Shown: positions 1 through 12,095 of the stretch, one piece after another
Layout of the letters: every line of letters begins with the position of its first letter
How positions within the stretch are numbered: position 1 is the first letter of the stretch
Assembly (NCBI RefSeq): GCF_014898055.3
Contig: NW_026555331.1
Span: 111,907,194-111,971,193 of the forward strand
DNA: 64,000 nt
Direction of reading: 5' to 3'
From: Talpa occidentalis
Taxonomy: Eukaryota; Chordata; Mammalia; Eulipotyphla; Talpidae
The notes under the pieces: model-generated
What the model was told of the DNA's origin: nothing
The model's database searches: none
What the model saw: the letters and a program-made list of their open reading frames with translations, nothing else
Made by a program: the position numbers and the translations under genes

Positions 1-652
1 AAAAGCAAACACATATAAAACCAGTTAAATACATTTAAAAAAGAGAATGAGAAAAAAATTTATTATCCAACCTCAATAATTCATTCCAAGAAATCTTCCC
101 TTAAAAAACAAAACAAAACAAAACAAAAAAAAAAAAACCTCCAAGTTAGCTACACGAGAGATCTTGGTTTTTAAAAACTGCTTTCCAGTAAGAGCTAATT
201 CCTTTATTTGTGCCTCTCAGACCCACTCCTATTTCCCCACAGTTTCATCAAGGACCTGGATGAACAGAATACCATATTTCCCCATGATTATCTACCATTA
301 TTATTGGCATCCTGAAGGAAAGTTCATCTGGATACATTTAGTGAAACTTTATTGAAATCTTTAACCTCAAAGTTTATTCAGTTTATCCTCAGCTGCAACT
401 GGGATAATGGAAAGATGGGTACAGTAATATTTCTTAAGGAGACTAAGCTCTAAATTCTAAATTCTGGCTGTCATTAAGGGCCCAAACTTTCCTTTGACTC
501 TTTCCCCTCAGAGTGTTATTTTATGAGTTCAGTTCAAATCTATATGAATGACTTACTTGTGCAAATAACTATGGGGAACTCAAAAAAGGTGAAGACTGGG
601 ACTAGTCCTGGAGAAAAAGAAAGCTGAGAAACCAGGGAATTGATCTCACATT
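1..652. other. Unassigned AT-rich sequence
   Basis: No gene or recognisable repeat. An A-rich low-complexity run with CAAAA units lies at about 107-137. The 63-codon frame at 164-355 has no recognisable protein features and looks like chance. Confidence 0.6.
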
Positions 653-668
653 AAAAGTAATAACACTA

Positions 669-947
669 GGGCCTCCCCGGTTGCGCAGCTGTTGAGCGCT
701 GAGTTGCGAAGCTGCTCGCAGCCTCTGCAGCGCCGGTTCGATCCCTGGCTGCTCTCCAGGCACCGAAGGCGGGTCCCACATGGTGCGCAGACCTCTCTCC
801 TGCCTCCCGCTGCTCCCTTCAGCAGTGTGTACTTCGGTCCTTCTGCCTGCTCTGCTCCCCGCTCTGGCTCTGGTGAATTCTCTCACCCTCCCATGCTTCT
901 GACTGTACCCAGTGCTTGTATAAATAAATAAACAAATCTTTTTTAAA
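669..947 (+). mobile_element. tRNA-derived SINE, type A
   Basis: The head has Pol III A-box-like and B-box (GGTTCGATCC) motifs, followed by a C/T-rich body and an AATAAATAAA...TCTTTTTT-A tail. A 16-bp target-site duplication (AAAAGTAATAACACTA) sits at 653-668 and 948-963, which fixes both ends. The open frames across it on both strands (79 and 119 codons) are SINE artefacts. The downstream duplication abuts an L1 3' end. Confidence 0.93.
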
Positions 948-960
948 AAAAGTAATAACA

Positions 961-1205
961 CTAATTATAATAAAGTAAAAATCAAAATCAACAAGCAACT
1001 ATAAACCAGAGACACACTACGGTGGAGGAGGAGGGAGTAGGATCAAAACAAGGGGGAGTGGGAATTGTATGGGGACTATAACTAAGATGAAAATGCATAC
1101 ATTGTGCAAAAATGAAAAATGATGTAAAAATATATAAAATTAAAAAATAATAATAAATAAAATAAAACATTTGCATTAAAAATAAAGTTACTATGCTCCA
1201 ATTAA
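961..1205 (+). mobile_element. L1 3' UTR fragment, severely 5'-truncated
   Basis: From CTAATTATAATAAAG onward this matches the 3' UTR of the L1 at 11126-12095 (shared ACTATAAACCAGAGACA, the G-rich tract and the ATGAAAAATGATGTAAAAAT end). It ends in an A-rich tail. Its 5' junction lies inside the SINE target duplication, so the SINE inserted almost exactly at the L1 boundary. Confidence 0.85.
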
Positions 1206-1433
1206 AAAAAAAGTAGTAAGTGATTGTCAGAGTCTGGTTGGGGTATTGAGTGGCACCAAAATATCTCTCCCGCACTGGCTAAAACTTGATGGCAATCATT
1301 CCACCAGTTTCATTTGTAAACTCATACTTTCACTTCCCCTTGCACCTATACCCTACACCTCAGAAAAAAATAAATAAACACACATCAAATGACTACTTCT
1401 CAGGCTCACCTTTGAAATAACTTTCTCTAGGCC
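1206..1433. other. Unassigned sequence
   Basis: No repeat or gene recognised between the L1 tail and the hAT remnant. Confidence 0.5.
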
Positions 1434-1604
1434 AGTGGTTCTCCAACAGCATCAGCATCACAGGGGACATGCTAAAAATGAAAATTGTCAGACTTAGCCC
1501 CAGATCTATTGAAACAGAAAGTCTGGGGATACAAACCGACAATTTGTTCCATCAACTCTTTCCAGTGATTACAATTAACACTACAATTTAAGAATCACTG
1601 CTCA
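1434..1604 (+). mobile_element. MER5A-like hAT (Charlie) MITE remnant
   Basis: It starts CAGTGGTTCTCCAAC and ends AAGAATCACTG, the degenerate terminal inverted repeats of MER5A. The interior keeps the order expected of MER5A (TCACAGGGGACATGCT, then AGACTTAGCCCCAG). Flanking 8-mers CTCTAGGC and CTCAAGTT are compatible with a decayed 8-bp target duplication. This is a shared eutherian relic with no coding capacity. Confidence 0.8.
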
Positions 1605-2433
1605 AGTTTACTTTAATCCACCACTCCAAATTGGGTTAAAGGCCTCTGGAGGACAAAAAGTCTTTTTGCCTAAATATGTGCACTTTGGAGAAAAGAGGAT
1701 TCAAATATTTCATGTCCAATAAAGGGAAGGTTACAGGGTTTAAATTAACATCCTTCAGAGAGAAGGCACGAAATTGATGGAGAAAAGATCATCCAACTCT
1801 CAAAGAGGAGTCAAGGGAGTGCTGACATTAAAAAATAATGTGGAACCTATAACAAAAGTGATCAAATAACTCATTACAACCTGAAAGTATTATAGCACAA
1901 AGAATTTACCTGGAAATATGCTTCAAGTTGGTGATGCTAAGTTCTCATCTCAATAATTTGGGGTTAGGAGTGGGAGAATGGTGGCATAAGACTATTCCTT
2001 TCATATAATAATACACTTTACAGAAATGCTCCAAAACATTGTGTGAGAGAATTAATGTCATTAACAACACTTAAATATTACTGGGGATTATAAACTTCCT
2101 AATATTTACAAATTAAAAGATGGTGGAAATGACATTATATTGTTATTTAACTTCATGTCTTTCATTACTACTGAAGTTGGGAGTTAAAAATATTCACTAG
2201 CCATTTGTTTTACATTGAGAATTGTCTATTTGTGTCCTTTGCTTATTTTTCTAATGAGGCATGAAGATTTTTAATTGATTATGTTACAAGTATATTGTAA
2301 AATCTTTTCCTCCAATTGTCAATTGCCTTTTACTCTCCTTTATGATACCTTTATGATACTCTCCTTCATGATACATATATAACACTTCCATGATATATGC
2401 AATACTATATCTCTATTACAAATCACATAACAT
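1605..2433. other. Unassigned AT-rich sequence
   Basis: No gene or recognisable repeat. Part of 2330-2400 is a short imperfect repetition of ATGATAC/CTTTATGATAC words. Confidence 0.5.
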
Positions 2434-2452
2434 AGATTTCATATATATATAT

Positions 2453-2724
2453 ATTTTTAAGATTTATTTATGTATTTATTTATTTATACAAGCACTGGGT
2501 ATAGTCAGAAGCGCGGGAGGGTGAGAGAATTCACCAGAGCCAGAGAGCGGGGAGCAGAACAGGCAGACTGATGAAGTACACTGCTGAGGGGAGCAGCTGG
2601 CAGCAGGAGAGGTCTGCGCTCCATGTGGGACCCTCACCTGGCAGCCGGGGATCGAACCAGTGCTGCAGAGGCTGCGGGCAGCTTAGCAGCCCAGCACTCA
2701 ACCGCTGCGCCACTGGGGAGGCCC
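2453..2724 (-). mobile_element. tRNA-derived SINE, type A
   Basis: Antisense copy: a T-rich tail, then ATACAAGCACTGGG, the body, the B box in reverse (GGGATCGAACC) and the terminal GGGGAGGCCC. The target duplication AGATTTCATATATAT lies at about 2434-2448 and 2725-2739. Confidence 0.93.
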
Positions 2725-2827
2725 AGATTTCATATATATTTTATATAGATAATTTTATATCGTCAGTTCTTTTTCCCTCTGTAGTTTCTTGCAATGCTTT
2801 TTTTGCTTTTGTTCAATTTTTTTGTTT

Positions 2828-2868
2828 GTTTTTGCTTAAATATTTTTTTGTTTTTGCTTAAATATTTG
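2828..2868. repeat. Short tandem duplication
   Basis: The unit TTTTTGCTTAAATATT occurs twice with a T-rich spacer, a local slippage-type duplication. Confidence 0.7.
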
Positions 2869-3128
2869 CCTAACCATTAGGGTATGTTTATTTATATTTA
2901 CTTTTCTGTATTTTAGCCTTAAAATATTCTGGAATAGTTTCAGACTATTTTAACATCTATCTTTTTGGTGCATTATAGTTTATTTCAGTGCATTGTATTG
3001 GTAAAACTGCAACTATATTTTGTTTCTAAAGGGAATGGATGATTTTTGCAATATAATTTTGGTAAGTCAGCTCATCCCTTACAAGAGGACTTGTGAAGCT
3101 TTATTATGAACTGTTAAATGTGTCCATT

Positions 3129-3210
3129 TCAAGACTATTGCACCCTTGATTTATCAAGACTATTGTACCCTTGATTTATTTATGGAAAGCTGTCTGAAGG
3201 TTCCTCAGAC
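3129..3210. repeat. ~24-bp tandem duplication next to an L1-like shard
   Basis: CAAGACTATTGNACCCTTGA is present twice at 3129-3178. It is followed at 3179-3210 by TATGGAAAGCTGTCTGAAGG plus TTCCTCAG, nearly identical to the L1 ORF2 3' motif at about 5010-5038. The surroundings do not continue as L1, so this may be a tiny L1 shard or gene-conversion patch. Confidence 0.55.
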
Positions 3211-4088
3211 TGGCACCTGCTAGTGTCTGACTTTTTACTTAATAACTTTAATTTAATAACTAAAAGCACATATAAAAGTCCACAACTGTGCCTCCCTTTC
3301 TTTTCTAGTCCCAAATTGTTTTCTTTTTTTCCAGATCATCTTTAGAACTATTTTGTCAAAATACAAAGGAAACACTTTGGGCATTTCAATTAGATATTTT
3401 ATACTCCTATATTAATTTGAAAGACTAATCTTTCTAGACCATTTAGTTGGTAAATTTAGAAATTTGTAAAAATATAAAAATAACATCACTGGAGTTTTTA
3501 GGTTGGTGAACATGTGAAAAATTGGGAGGAATGGTACATCTGGAGAGGGCCTGGAAGCTCCATGTCTAGCTTTTTAGGCTAAAGTAGGAATAATGACATC
3601 AAATTAACTATATGTGGGGAGAGAAAAAAGTGGCAGGTGGACAGGCTACTTGAGTCATCACTTTCAGGGACAATAAGTATAGGTTTCTGGAAGGAGAGAC
3701 ATATCTGGAATGGAGCTGGGAATGTGAGGACCAGTTTCTCAGTGAGAAGAGACAGAAACCATCTGAAAAGATAAGAAAGACTGAGAAACAGTAAATAAAG
3801 ATTGGCCTCAGTCCACTAGGAGTGACACCTGCCTATCCCCCACTGAGTACCATCTGGGCACTCCCAGAGCCTGTGCCCAAGAAGGACAGTGCATATAATT
3901 CTCAGTTAAAGCATAGCCTATTCAACTACTCAGTGAGGGACACATGGGTGACCAGTGACTGGGTCTGTCCCCGATAAAACATTTGTGCTCCCAGAATTGT
4001 TTGTGCCCACAATGGGAAACCAGGGATTGCACTCCCCTTCCATGTGACCCTTATACCCCACATGCAGAGGAAGAAACTTTAAGCAACC
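3211..4088. other. Unassigned sequence
   Basis: No gene recognised. From about 3540 the base composition becomes richer in G and C up to the degenerate tandem array, so part of this may belong to the same old element. Confidence 0.4.
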
Positions 4089-4910
4089 ACAGTGAGCTCA
4101 ATCTGCCCAGGAACTTTGTTTGATTGTGTTACCACCTTGGAGAGTCAGCAGAGGTGGGGGTTTGGAACTGGAGTTATTTCTAGTGCTAGCTCCCCTACAC
4201 AACCTCTTTTCTGCATCCAGCAGGCTTAGAAAGAAGTTGCAAGTAATGGCATTAAATTCAATCTGCCCAGGAATTTTCTTTTTGGTACCTATCTCAGAGA
4301 GTCAACAGAAATACGGGCCTGGAACTGGTGTCACTTCTGATGCTAGCTCCCCTACTTTATTTCCATCCTCAGCCCAGCCAGTAGAGAACAAAACTGAAAG
4401 TCGCCATAGCGAGTTTAATCTTCCCAGTGGATTTTCCTTGGATCCAACTTGGAAATCAATCAGATGTCTGGGCTCATAATTGGCAATTTATAGTACTTTC
4501 TCCTTTCTCCCCTGTGAACAGTAATTATGATGGCGTTCTGAGCTTAGCACTCCTAGTCCTGTTGGTAAGAGTCTCCCAGACTTCCAAGGACCTTACTTTC
4601 CACATACCACTTCCTTCTACATGACCTCCACCCCACACACAGAATGTATATAAATTGTGAGTAGCCACTGTGAACAAAGACTGGCACCTGCTATGGGAGT
4701 CAGTGGAAAAGCAGTCATGGAATTGGTATGATTCCTGGTGCTTGTTTGTAGACAAACTGAGAAAATACACACTTCTCCCCTACATAAATGCATGTATCCT
4801 GCCTGTGTAGGCTATGAGTAACTGTAGTGGACACAATCTGCAAACAAAAGGCATCCTGGTTGCTGGTGGCCAGCTGGGGAATCAGGAGTGGTACTCACCT
4901 CCCCTCCCTG
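4089..4910 (+). repeat. Degenerate tandem array, unit ~150 bp
   Basis: Diverged units begin near 4089, 4239, 4402, about 4530, 4662 and 4815. Recurring landmarks are CACAGTGAGCTCAATCTGCC, CAATCTGCCCAGGAA, GAGAGTCAGCAGA, TGGAACTGG and GCTAGCTCCCCTAC. The first two units align over most of their length and later ones more weakly. The 119-codon frame at 4120-4479 is a by-product of the array. Origin unknown: it could be a retroelement 5' UTR repeat (L1 5' UTRs can be built from such monomers) or an old minisatellite. Confidence 0.6.
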
Positions 4911-4964
4911 ACCCAGTCCTTTCTTTTCCTGGAAGCACTCAATTTCCTTATGCCAGGGAGTAAC
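4911..4964. other. Spacer before L1
   Basis: Short sequence between the tandem array and the L1 insertion, ending in the L1 target site. Confidence 0.4.
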
Positions 4965-4976
4965 AAAACTCCTACA

Positions 4977-5634
4977 TTGCTGGTGGGAGTTCAAACTGGT
5001 CCAACCACTATGGAAAAGCTGTCTGAAGGTTCCTCAGTCTACTAAAAATGGAGCTACCATATGACCCAGAAATTCTACTCCTAGGGATCTACCCAAAGGA
5101 TACAAATACATTGATTCAAAAGAACAGCTGTACCCCTATGTTTACTGCAGCACTATTTATAATAGGTAAAACCTGGAAACAACCCAAATGCCCCAAAATA
5201 GATGACTGGATCAAGATGTTGTGGTACATATACACAATGTAATATTACTTAGCAATCCAAAAAGATGAACGCATGCCATTCACAGCAAAGTGGATGGAGA
5301 TAGAAGGAATTATGCTCAGTGAAATAAGTCAGAAGGAAAAAGAAAACTATTGGATGGTTTCACTTATAGGAGGAATATAGGGAAACCAAATAAGACATCA
5401 GTGTAAAAAAACCAAACAACAATATAAAACACAACAAAACAAAAACAGACAATTAGAAATCAGAGACATTCTGCAGGGGAGGAGGATGGAGAGGGTGGGG
5501 GAGGGAGGAGCACAGGGGACTGTGGTGATGGTGCATATGGGTGCAACTGGTGAAGGAAATTCCATGAGGACTACACCTGAGGGGCAGGGGGAAGCAAATA
5601 TTGTTTAAAAATTAACAATGATGTTAAAAAAAAA
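4977..5634 (+). mobile_element. L1 3' end, 5'-truncated
   Basis: Encodes the ORF2 C-terminal region (frame 5048-5242 reads [20 protein letters not shown], then [14 protein letters not shown] and YTM), interrupted after YIYTM and further decayed. A G-rich 3' UTR (5475-5520) and poly(A) at 5626-5638 follow. The near-perfect duplication AAAACTCCTACA / AAAACTCCTGCA at 4965-4976 and 5635-5646 marks target-primed insertion. Confidence 0.88.
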
Positions 5635-5646
5635 AAAACTCCTGCA

Positions 5647-7080
5647 GAGAAGATCTAAAACAGCAAAACTGACAGACCAATGACATGAACTGAAAAACCA
5701 AACAAGTACATTAGTGGTGTCATAAAAACCAGTGAGAGTCTAGAAGTGATAAACAGCACCAAAAGGGCCATAAAAGGGTACAGTTGCATATAGGTGATAA
5801 AGTACACTAAAATATTGATATGTGATATCTTCAGTAATTTTTTTGCAGTTTTTTATTCTCCAAATATTTCCCAATAGGCATATATTACTTCCACGATTAA
5901 CTTCTAAAAACTGTGTATGGAGGGTGAAAAGCAAGATTATATAATTTATGAGACAGGTGCTGATGATCTATGGGAAATGAGCAAGAAAATGGAGACACCA
6001 TTCTAAAAGCAATGCTTACACAATAGACAAAGGGCAGTCCAATTTTCTACAAAAATAAGGAACAAGACAAAATATCTTTGACACGACTTCAGGCCATTAA
6101 ATCTACTCTGTTTTTAGGTCTGAGTCACAATTGTTATTCTTCACTGTTTGATAGGCCTAATGGTGGAAACCCGCCCGGTTCTAGCACTAGTTTGGCTACT
6201 ATTCTTTTCCATTGGTGATATGCACTTGTCTGAGTCTTCATGTGTGTTTCAGTGGGAGGCTGGGTGGTGCTCTGTCAAGGATTAGCCAAATATCTCTTAC
6301 TCCAGAAAGGCATTAATATTTTCAAGTTTGCTCAAACGTCAAAATAATCAAAATTAAATGTTTCTCCTCAGAAATTGACATCCTCGATGTCTACTTTTAG
6401 TGTTCTTAGTCATTCACTCTGTCTTATTAACAGCTTTGTATGTTATTTTTTTTAAATTTCAAAGTAAAGTAAATTTCCAAATAGCACATAATACAAAAAA
6501 GATAACACATTGTTATAAAGGGATTATTACTAATTCCAGAATATTTTCATACTCTTAGACCCTGTACTATTAGGTCATTTATGTGCTTTTGACCCAAAAT
6601 AGATGGTGTGGTGAGTGGGGAATTTCAGGGAAATATTTTAAACTAAGTTTCTCTGAGCATTTTACCCTCATTTTTCTGTTGAAATCTTTATTGGTATCAT
6701 AAATCTTCCTTCTCAGAACAAGATGTGGGAATTAGATCCTGTGATTGCTAAAATACCCCATGGAACTCAGCTGTGTGGGCGCAGAGGCGGTAACTCTGCA
6801 TGGGGTGAGAGGCAGGGTGTGTGTTTGGAATACTGATGGTGGTGAGTTGAAGGTTTTAGAGCCAAGGGCAGTTGTGGAAGCCAAATTCAAAGTTTTACAT
6901 TAGGAGAAAAGGGGAGGGGGAGTTATTTCTCTTGTTATGCAAATAATAGTTAATTTAATATGGATTTTGATTATGCCACTCTTCATGAAATAGTCTCATT
7001 GGTAAATTTCATTAGTAACCTTTTTCATTATGAATTTCTTACATAATAAATCTGATAAATTTATTCTTTGTATTTATACA
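5647..7080. other. Unassigned sequence
   Basis: No gene or confidently named repeat. Local G-rich text occurs at 6770-6850. Confidence 0.5.
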
Positions 7081-7095
7081 TGAATGTAAATTCTT

Positions 7096-7403
7096 TTTTT
7101 AATTTATTTTTATTTATTTATTTGTTTGTTCATTTTTTGTTTTGTTTATTTATGTATACAAGCACTGGGTACAGTCAGAAGCGCGGGAGGGTGAGAGAAT
7201 TCACCAGAGCCAGAGCGGGGAGCAGAGCAGGCAGAAGAACCGAAGCACACTGCTGAGGGAGCAGCGGGTGGCAGGAGAGGTCTGCGCGTCATGAGGGACC
7301 CTCCTCCGGTGGCCTGGGAGCAGCCGGGAATTGAACTGGCGCTGCAGAGGCTGCGGGCAGCTTTGCAACCCAGCGCTCAACCGCTGTGCCACCGGGGAGG
7401 CCC
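7096..7403 (-). mobile_element. tRNA-derived SINE, type A
   Basis: Antisense copy with a long heterogeneous T-rich tail (7096-7155), body and terminal GGGGAGGCCC. The perfect 15-bp duplication TGAATGTAAATTCTT lies at 7081-7095 and 7404-7418. The perfect repeat and low body divergence suggest a fairly young insertion. Confidence 0.94.
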
Positions 7404-7879
7404 TGAATGTAAATTCTTAAAAGTATAACAGTTATTTTAATATTAGTTTCTATATATTTCTATTAAAAACAAATATAAAATAGATGAAAAGTACTATATG
7501 AGCAGTGGGTCAAATTTGAAAAACTATGACCTTTGACTGATGCTAATGGGTCTATCCACAAATCAAGTTGGTGGAAATTATTTGCAGTTAAGTATTTCTT
7601 TTTCGAAAGAAATATCTGTGACTTGCAATAGATGGACAGAAATTTAGAGGTGAAATTTACAGTTATTGTGGATGAAAAGCTCAGGATATACTTAGATGCA
7701 GATTTTTAGGATCTCATGAAGAAGGTCTGAAAGAACAGCTTGGTCAGTAACTGACTAGACACTGATTACAGTTGTTTTGGAAGATGATGAGCTAAGAACA
7801 GGGAGTTTTCCTTAAGAATCCCAAATTTCATTGCCTGAAACTCCTGGCAGGCAAGCAAGTTTAAATTGATGTCTTTAAG

Positions 7880-7990
7880 AAAATCAGTAAGTCTTATTTA
7901 TCATTTGTACAATGAAAATAATAGCTACATTATAGAGGGTGGAGTATAAATAAAAATATATACATGACCACACAAATTCTGAATACAGTA
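7880..7990 (+). mobile_element. MIR fragment
   Basis: TTATCATTTGTACAATGAAA then ATAATAGCTACATTATAGAG follows the MIR core order (TCATCTGTAAAATG, ATAATAG, CCTACCT). Decayed and short. Confidence 0.5.
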
Positions 7991-9350
7991 CAAGTTTAAA
8001 ACAACATAGTTTAAATCCGGTTTCTGAAAGATGGCAAATGGGTGAAAGCTAACTCATTTTTTTTTATGAAAGCTAAACCTTCAGAACTGGAAGACAGCCC
8101 CAACTTTGAGGACAACATGGGAACCCCACGCATCTGAGTCTTTCCTCTATTCTCCAGGGTCAAAACTGGGATTCTGTTGTGACTGAAGGACTTTGACTCC
8201 AGGCCTGCAATTCTGGGTGTTTAGGGACATCTGTATGGAAAATTTTTTTTCCAGCACTGGTGGACTGAAACAGAGTGTAATTATCTCTCCATTTTTTATA
8301 GTAAGAATAGAGGACTGATATCAAGCCTTTTTGCCTTGGTGAAGGGAAGTGACCTTCATCTGAGGATGAGTCTACATAGTTATGGAAGACCTTACCAGTT
8401 TTGGAAGAGGATAACTGCAGACCCTTTGTGGCTGGTTAGGGGCCCAGGATTGGCTCAACTTAAGCAATCCATGAGTCTGGCAGTTGAGGAAGATCACAGA
8501 CAGGGAGATCTGATGGTGAACTGCTGAAGGGGAGGATCAAGTCAGCTTCTTCGAGACTTGTTACAGTCCGCTAAAGTATTTGTGACTTTTTTTGGCTAAT
8601 ATTGATATAGGGGAAACTTTAGTTCATTGGCCTTATAAATAACTTCTTTGGAAAGCTTTTGTTCATGGAAATTGGCAACATTTCCAAACACTTTAATTAT
8701 GTTTATTATTTTAATAGCACCTGTCCTTCACCCTATCTGTCATACTCCAAAAAATGTTAAGTAGAAGTGAGAATGATTCATCTTACATCCTGATGTTTTC
8801 TCATGACCATAGTTGTAGCCACCTCAGTGTCCAAAGTATTTCTCTGGCGAGTGATTTAGGGAGGAGTAGAAAGTGGAAGGGAAGAGGTCTCTGGAAAGTC
8901 TTTAACACTGGGGCGTATTCTCTCACTGTCTGATTCCAAGGAATTCTCACTCATGGAATCTGGCCTATCATAAAGAACTTTTCTGTACTTGATTCAACTA
9001 AATATTTCATGTCAACCAACTATGGTGAATGATGACGGTACTTGACACTACAGAACAACAGCCTTCTTAAATGAAGCTTTGGAAGGACAGGAATCTATCA
9101 GTTCCAGTTCCCTCCTGCTGGACACTGTCCTCCATCTCAGCTGGATGGATCTGCTTCCTGGTAACTCACCCCCTACAATAAGTTCTTTTCTTATTCCAAC
9201 CCTTATGACACTCTGATATACTTTCTTCCATCTGTTTTTGTTTACCTTAATTCTGAAATAACATTTCTTTAAGATGCAGAAAGATAACATTTGTTATCAA
9301 AAACACAATTCTCAATTAGGATAATTTATCTTTTAAAAAAATTATGCTTA
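7991..9350. other. Unassigned sequence
   Basis: No gene or recognisable repeat. The 63-codon frame at 8336-8527 and the 80-codon antisense frame at 9048-9290 lack family features and are treated as chance. Confidence 0.5.
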
Positions 9351-9472
9351 GGGCCTCCCCTGGTGGCGCAGCAGTTGAGCGCTGGGTTGTAAGGCTGCCC
9401 GCAGCCTCCGCAGCTCTGGTTCAATCCCCAGCCACCAGCGAGGATCCCACAAAAAAAAAAAAAAAAAAAAAA
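9351..9472 (+). mobile_element. Short-form tRNA-derived SINE (head plus poly-A)
   Basis: The GGGCCTCCCC head, A box, B-box-like GGTTCAATCC and AGGATCCCAC run directly into a 22-nt poly(A) at 9451-9472. The body between GTCCCAC and the AATAAA tail of the long SINE is absent. Two others have the same structure (42774-42899 and 58412-58536). No clear target duplication seen. Confidence 0.85.
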
Positions 9473-11125
9473 GCCTAAATCAGCTATACCCAGAAAAGAC
9501 AGAAACTTCTCTATCTAAAACCTAAAGATAGACTTTAAAAATTAATTTATCCTACCAGATTAATGGTATATATAAGTGTAGGAGAAAAACAACCAGCAAC
9601 AGTTTGTGTGCTGTTTCCCCACCAAAATATCACAAACTGTCAATTTTTTGGTGCACCAATATTTCACATATCTGAATCTTTCTTAAATAATTATATTTCT
9701 TCCAAAGGTCACAACTCACTTCTTCTAAATCAAATCTCTTCTGCAGTCTGTCTCCGCACAAAGTTTCTATTCCCAAATTTCTTCTTATAAAGTGTAGTGC
9801 TTATTTTTCTTACTGCTAAGTATACTCAATCATCTCCAACCTTGTTCTCGTAACAACTTAATCATGGTCCTTATAGTTTTGCTCCAGTTCTTACCTACTA
9901 TTTTATTTCCTTCCCATTGCTACCCTTATTGTTCAAACTTGCAAGCAGTTCCTGCTTTGCATGGTAGTGAGAGATCATAAAAATAATTGAGCAAACAGAA
10001 CTCATGTGCAACAATCTTATTAATTGAGGGGAAATAGCAATTATTCCGGAATTTCTAAAAATCTTTTGTTAACACTAAAATTTCTTCTATTCTATGTTAT
10101 AAACCTATAGGGAAAGTTAAAAATAGCAAAACTAGCAATCATTTAGTATAGTAAAATTTAAAACAATAAAAACACAGAGAAGTAAACTGTTCATTTTTTC
10201 TTGTTCGAAACTTATCAGAAGCAGTGTCAGGAGTGCTCACCCTCTTCCTCTAATTACTCCATAATTATTATTATGGTTTGAGTATCTTTATTATGCCATA
10301 GCAAACTGTCATACTCTTTTCTAAATTTGGATCAACTTCCAACTATTTATCCATTTGTGTTTTCAATATAATTATATACCTCTGAGAGTTTAATTTAAGT
10401 CTCTGTCTGTTTTTCTCTCTCTTTCTGTGTATGTGGTTTTTTGGTGGTGGTTGTTTCTTTTTTCCAGTGTGCTTTCCTCTGGGACATCTTTATTCTTTTT
10501 ATCACAACTGTTTTCCTCATTTGTGTCACTAACTCTACCTTCATTGAGGTCCTCTCTGCACATCTAAGTTTCTCAGTAACAGAGTGAACAGCCCCACAGA
10601 CAGCTATTTTTTTTCATAATTCCATTTACTTTCCATTTGAATTTCATTTGCATATCAATTTGGAAGATTTTGTCACACTTCTATCTCTGTTCATCTCTTA
10701 GCCAATTTCCTTTTATTGATTATACCGTTTTTCAAATGTTACATATTTTTCACTGGAAGACAAGGGGGCAATACATGTTTTGCTCTCTCTGTGTAAACTG
10801 AACCAAACAGATTAATGGAAAATTATCAGTAGCCTTTGAAAGAAGTAATATGACTGGTTATTGATCGATATTTGCATTTGCATTATGCTGTGATTTGTGA
10901 ATTGAAAATATAAGTGAAAACTCCACTTTATGAAATTATTCTAAACAAATATATTACGTTAACTGACATCTGAATAGTGTTATTGGAGGACTGGTGTCGT
11001 TTAACTATATTGTGATAACTGAAAGTTGCTCATTAATTGGAACCATGCAAAGCAAGGACAGCCTGATTGTTACTCAGATAATTTTCTATGTTCTCTTTTT
11101 ATCTTTAATATCTCTCTAATCCGGG
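9473..11125. other. Unassigned AT-rich sequence
   Basis: No gene recognised. A pyrimidine-rich tract lies at 10395-10480. No confident repeat assignment. Confidence 0.5.
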
Positions 11126-12095
11126 GAGATAATTTTTGCTCACAACTGATAAGGGACTGACCATAAAGATCTACAAAGAGCTCATACAACTAAATAAAAA
11201 AGTAAACAATCCAGTCAAAAACTGGGCACAAGAGCTAAAAAGAAACTTCTCCAAAGAGGAAATGCAAATGGCTAACAGGCATATGAAAAAATGTTCAACA
11301 TCACTTGTAATCAGAGAAATGCAAATCAAAACTGCAATGAGATACCATCTTACACCAGTGAGAATGGCACATATTAAAAAAAAAAAAAAAACTAGCAACA
11401 ACAAATGTTGGTGAGGATGTGGAGAAAAAGGAACTCTCCTGCACTGCTGGTGGGAATGCAAACTGGTCCAACCACTATGGAAAGCTGTCTGGAGATTCCT
11501 CAACCTGCTAAAGATAGAGCTTTCATATGATCTAGCAATTCCACTCCTAGGTATTTACCCAAAGGACATAGAAACATTGATTCCAAAGGGCACCTGCAAT
11601 CCTATGCTTATAGCAGCACTATTTACAATAGCTAAGCTATGGAAACAACCCAAATGCCCAAAAACAGATGACTGGATCAAAAAGATGTGGTACATATACA
11701 CAATAGAATATTACTCAGCAATCAAAAAAGATAAACTCATGCAATTTGCAGCAACGTGGATGGAACTGGAAGGGACCATGCTCAGCAAAATAAGCCAGAA
11801 AGAAAAAGAAAAATACCGGGTGGTCTCACTAATAGCAGGAATCTAGAAATCCTAAATAAGGGACCAGGAAAAAACCTAATTATAATAAAGTAAAAATCAA
11901 AATCAACAAGCAACTATAAACCAGAGACATACCATGGTGGGGAGAGGGGGGTGGTAGTAGAGGGAGTAGGATCAAAACAAAGGGGGTGGGGAATTGTATG
12001 GGGACTATAATCAAGATGAAAATGCATACATTATGCAAAAATGAAAAATGATGTAAAAATATATAAAATTTTAAAAAATGAAAATAAACCTACTA
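11126..12095 (+). mobile_element. L1 3' end, 5'-truncated
   Basis: ORF2 C-terminal sequence in two frames: 11136-11414 includes [20 protein letters not shown] and 11577-11846 ends EKYRVVSLIAGI. It is broken by an A-run (11375-11389) and by substitutions. The 3' UTR starts after the stop at about 11847, has a G-rich tract near 11936-11995 and ends in AATAAA-type A-rich sequence. It is more decayed than the L1 at 21046-22680 and its 3' UTR is a different variant, shared with 961-1205. Confidence 0.9.

Noticed and set aside
602..961. 119-codon minus-strand and 79-codon plus-strand open frames
   Set aside because: Both lie within the SINE at 669-947. Similar frames recur in other SINE copies and reflect the GC-rich SINE body, not a gene.
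4120..4479. 119-codon frame as an exon
   Set aside because: It covers degenerate tandem units and is not conserved between them in frame.
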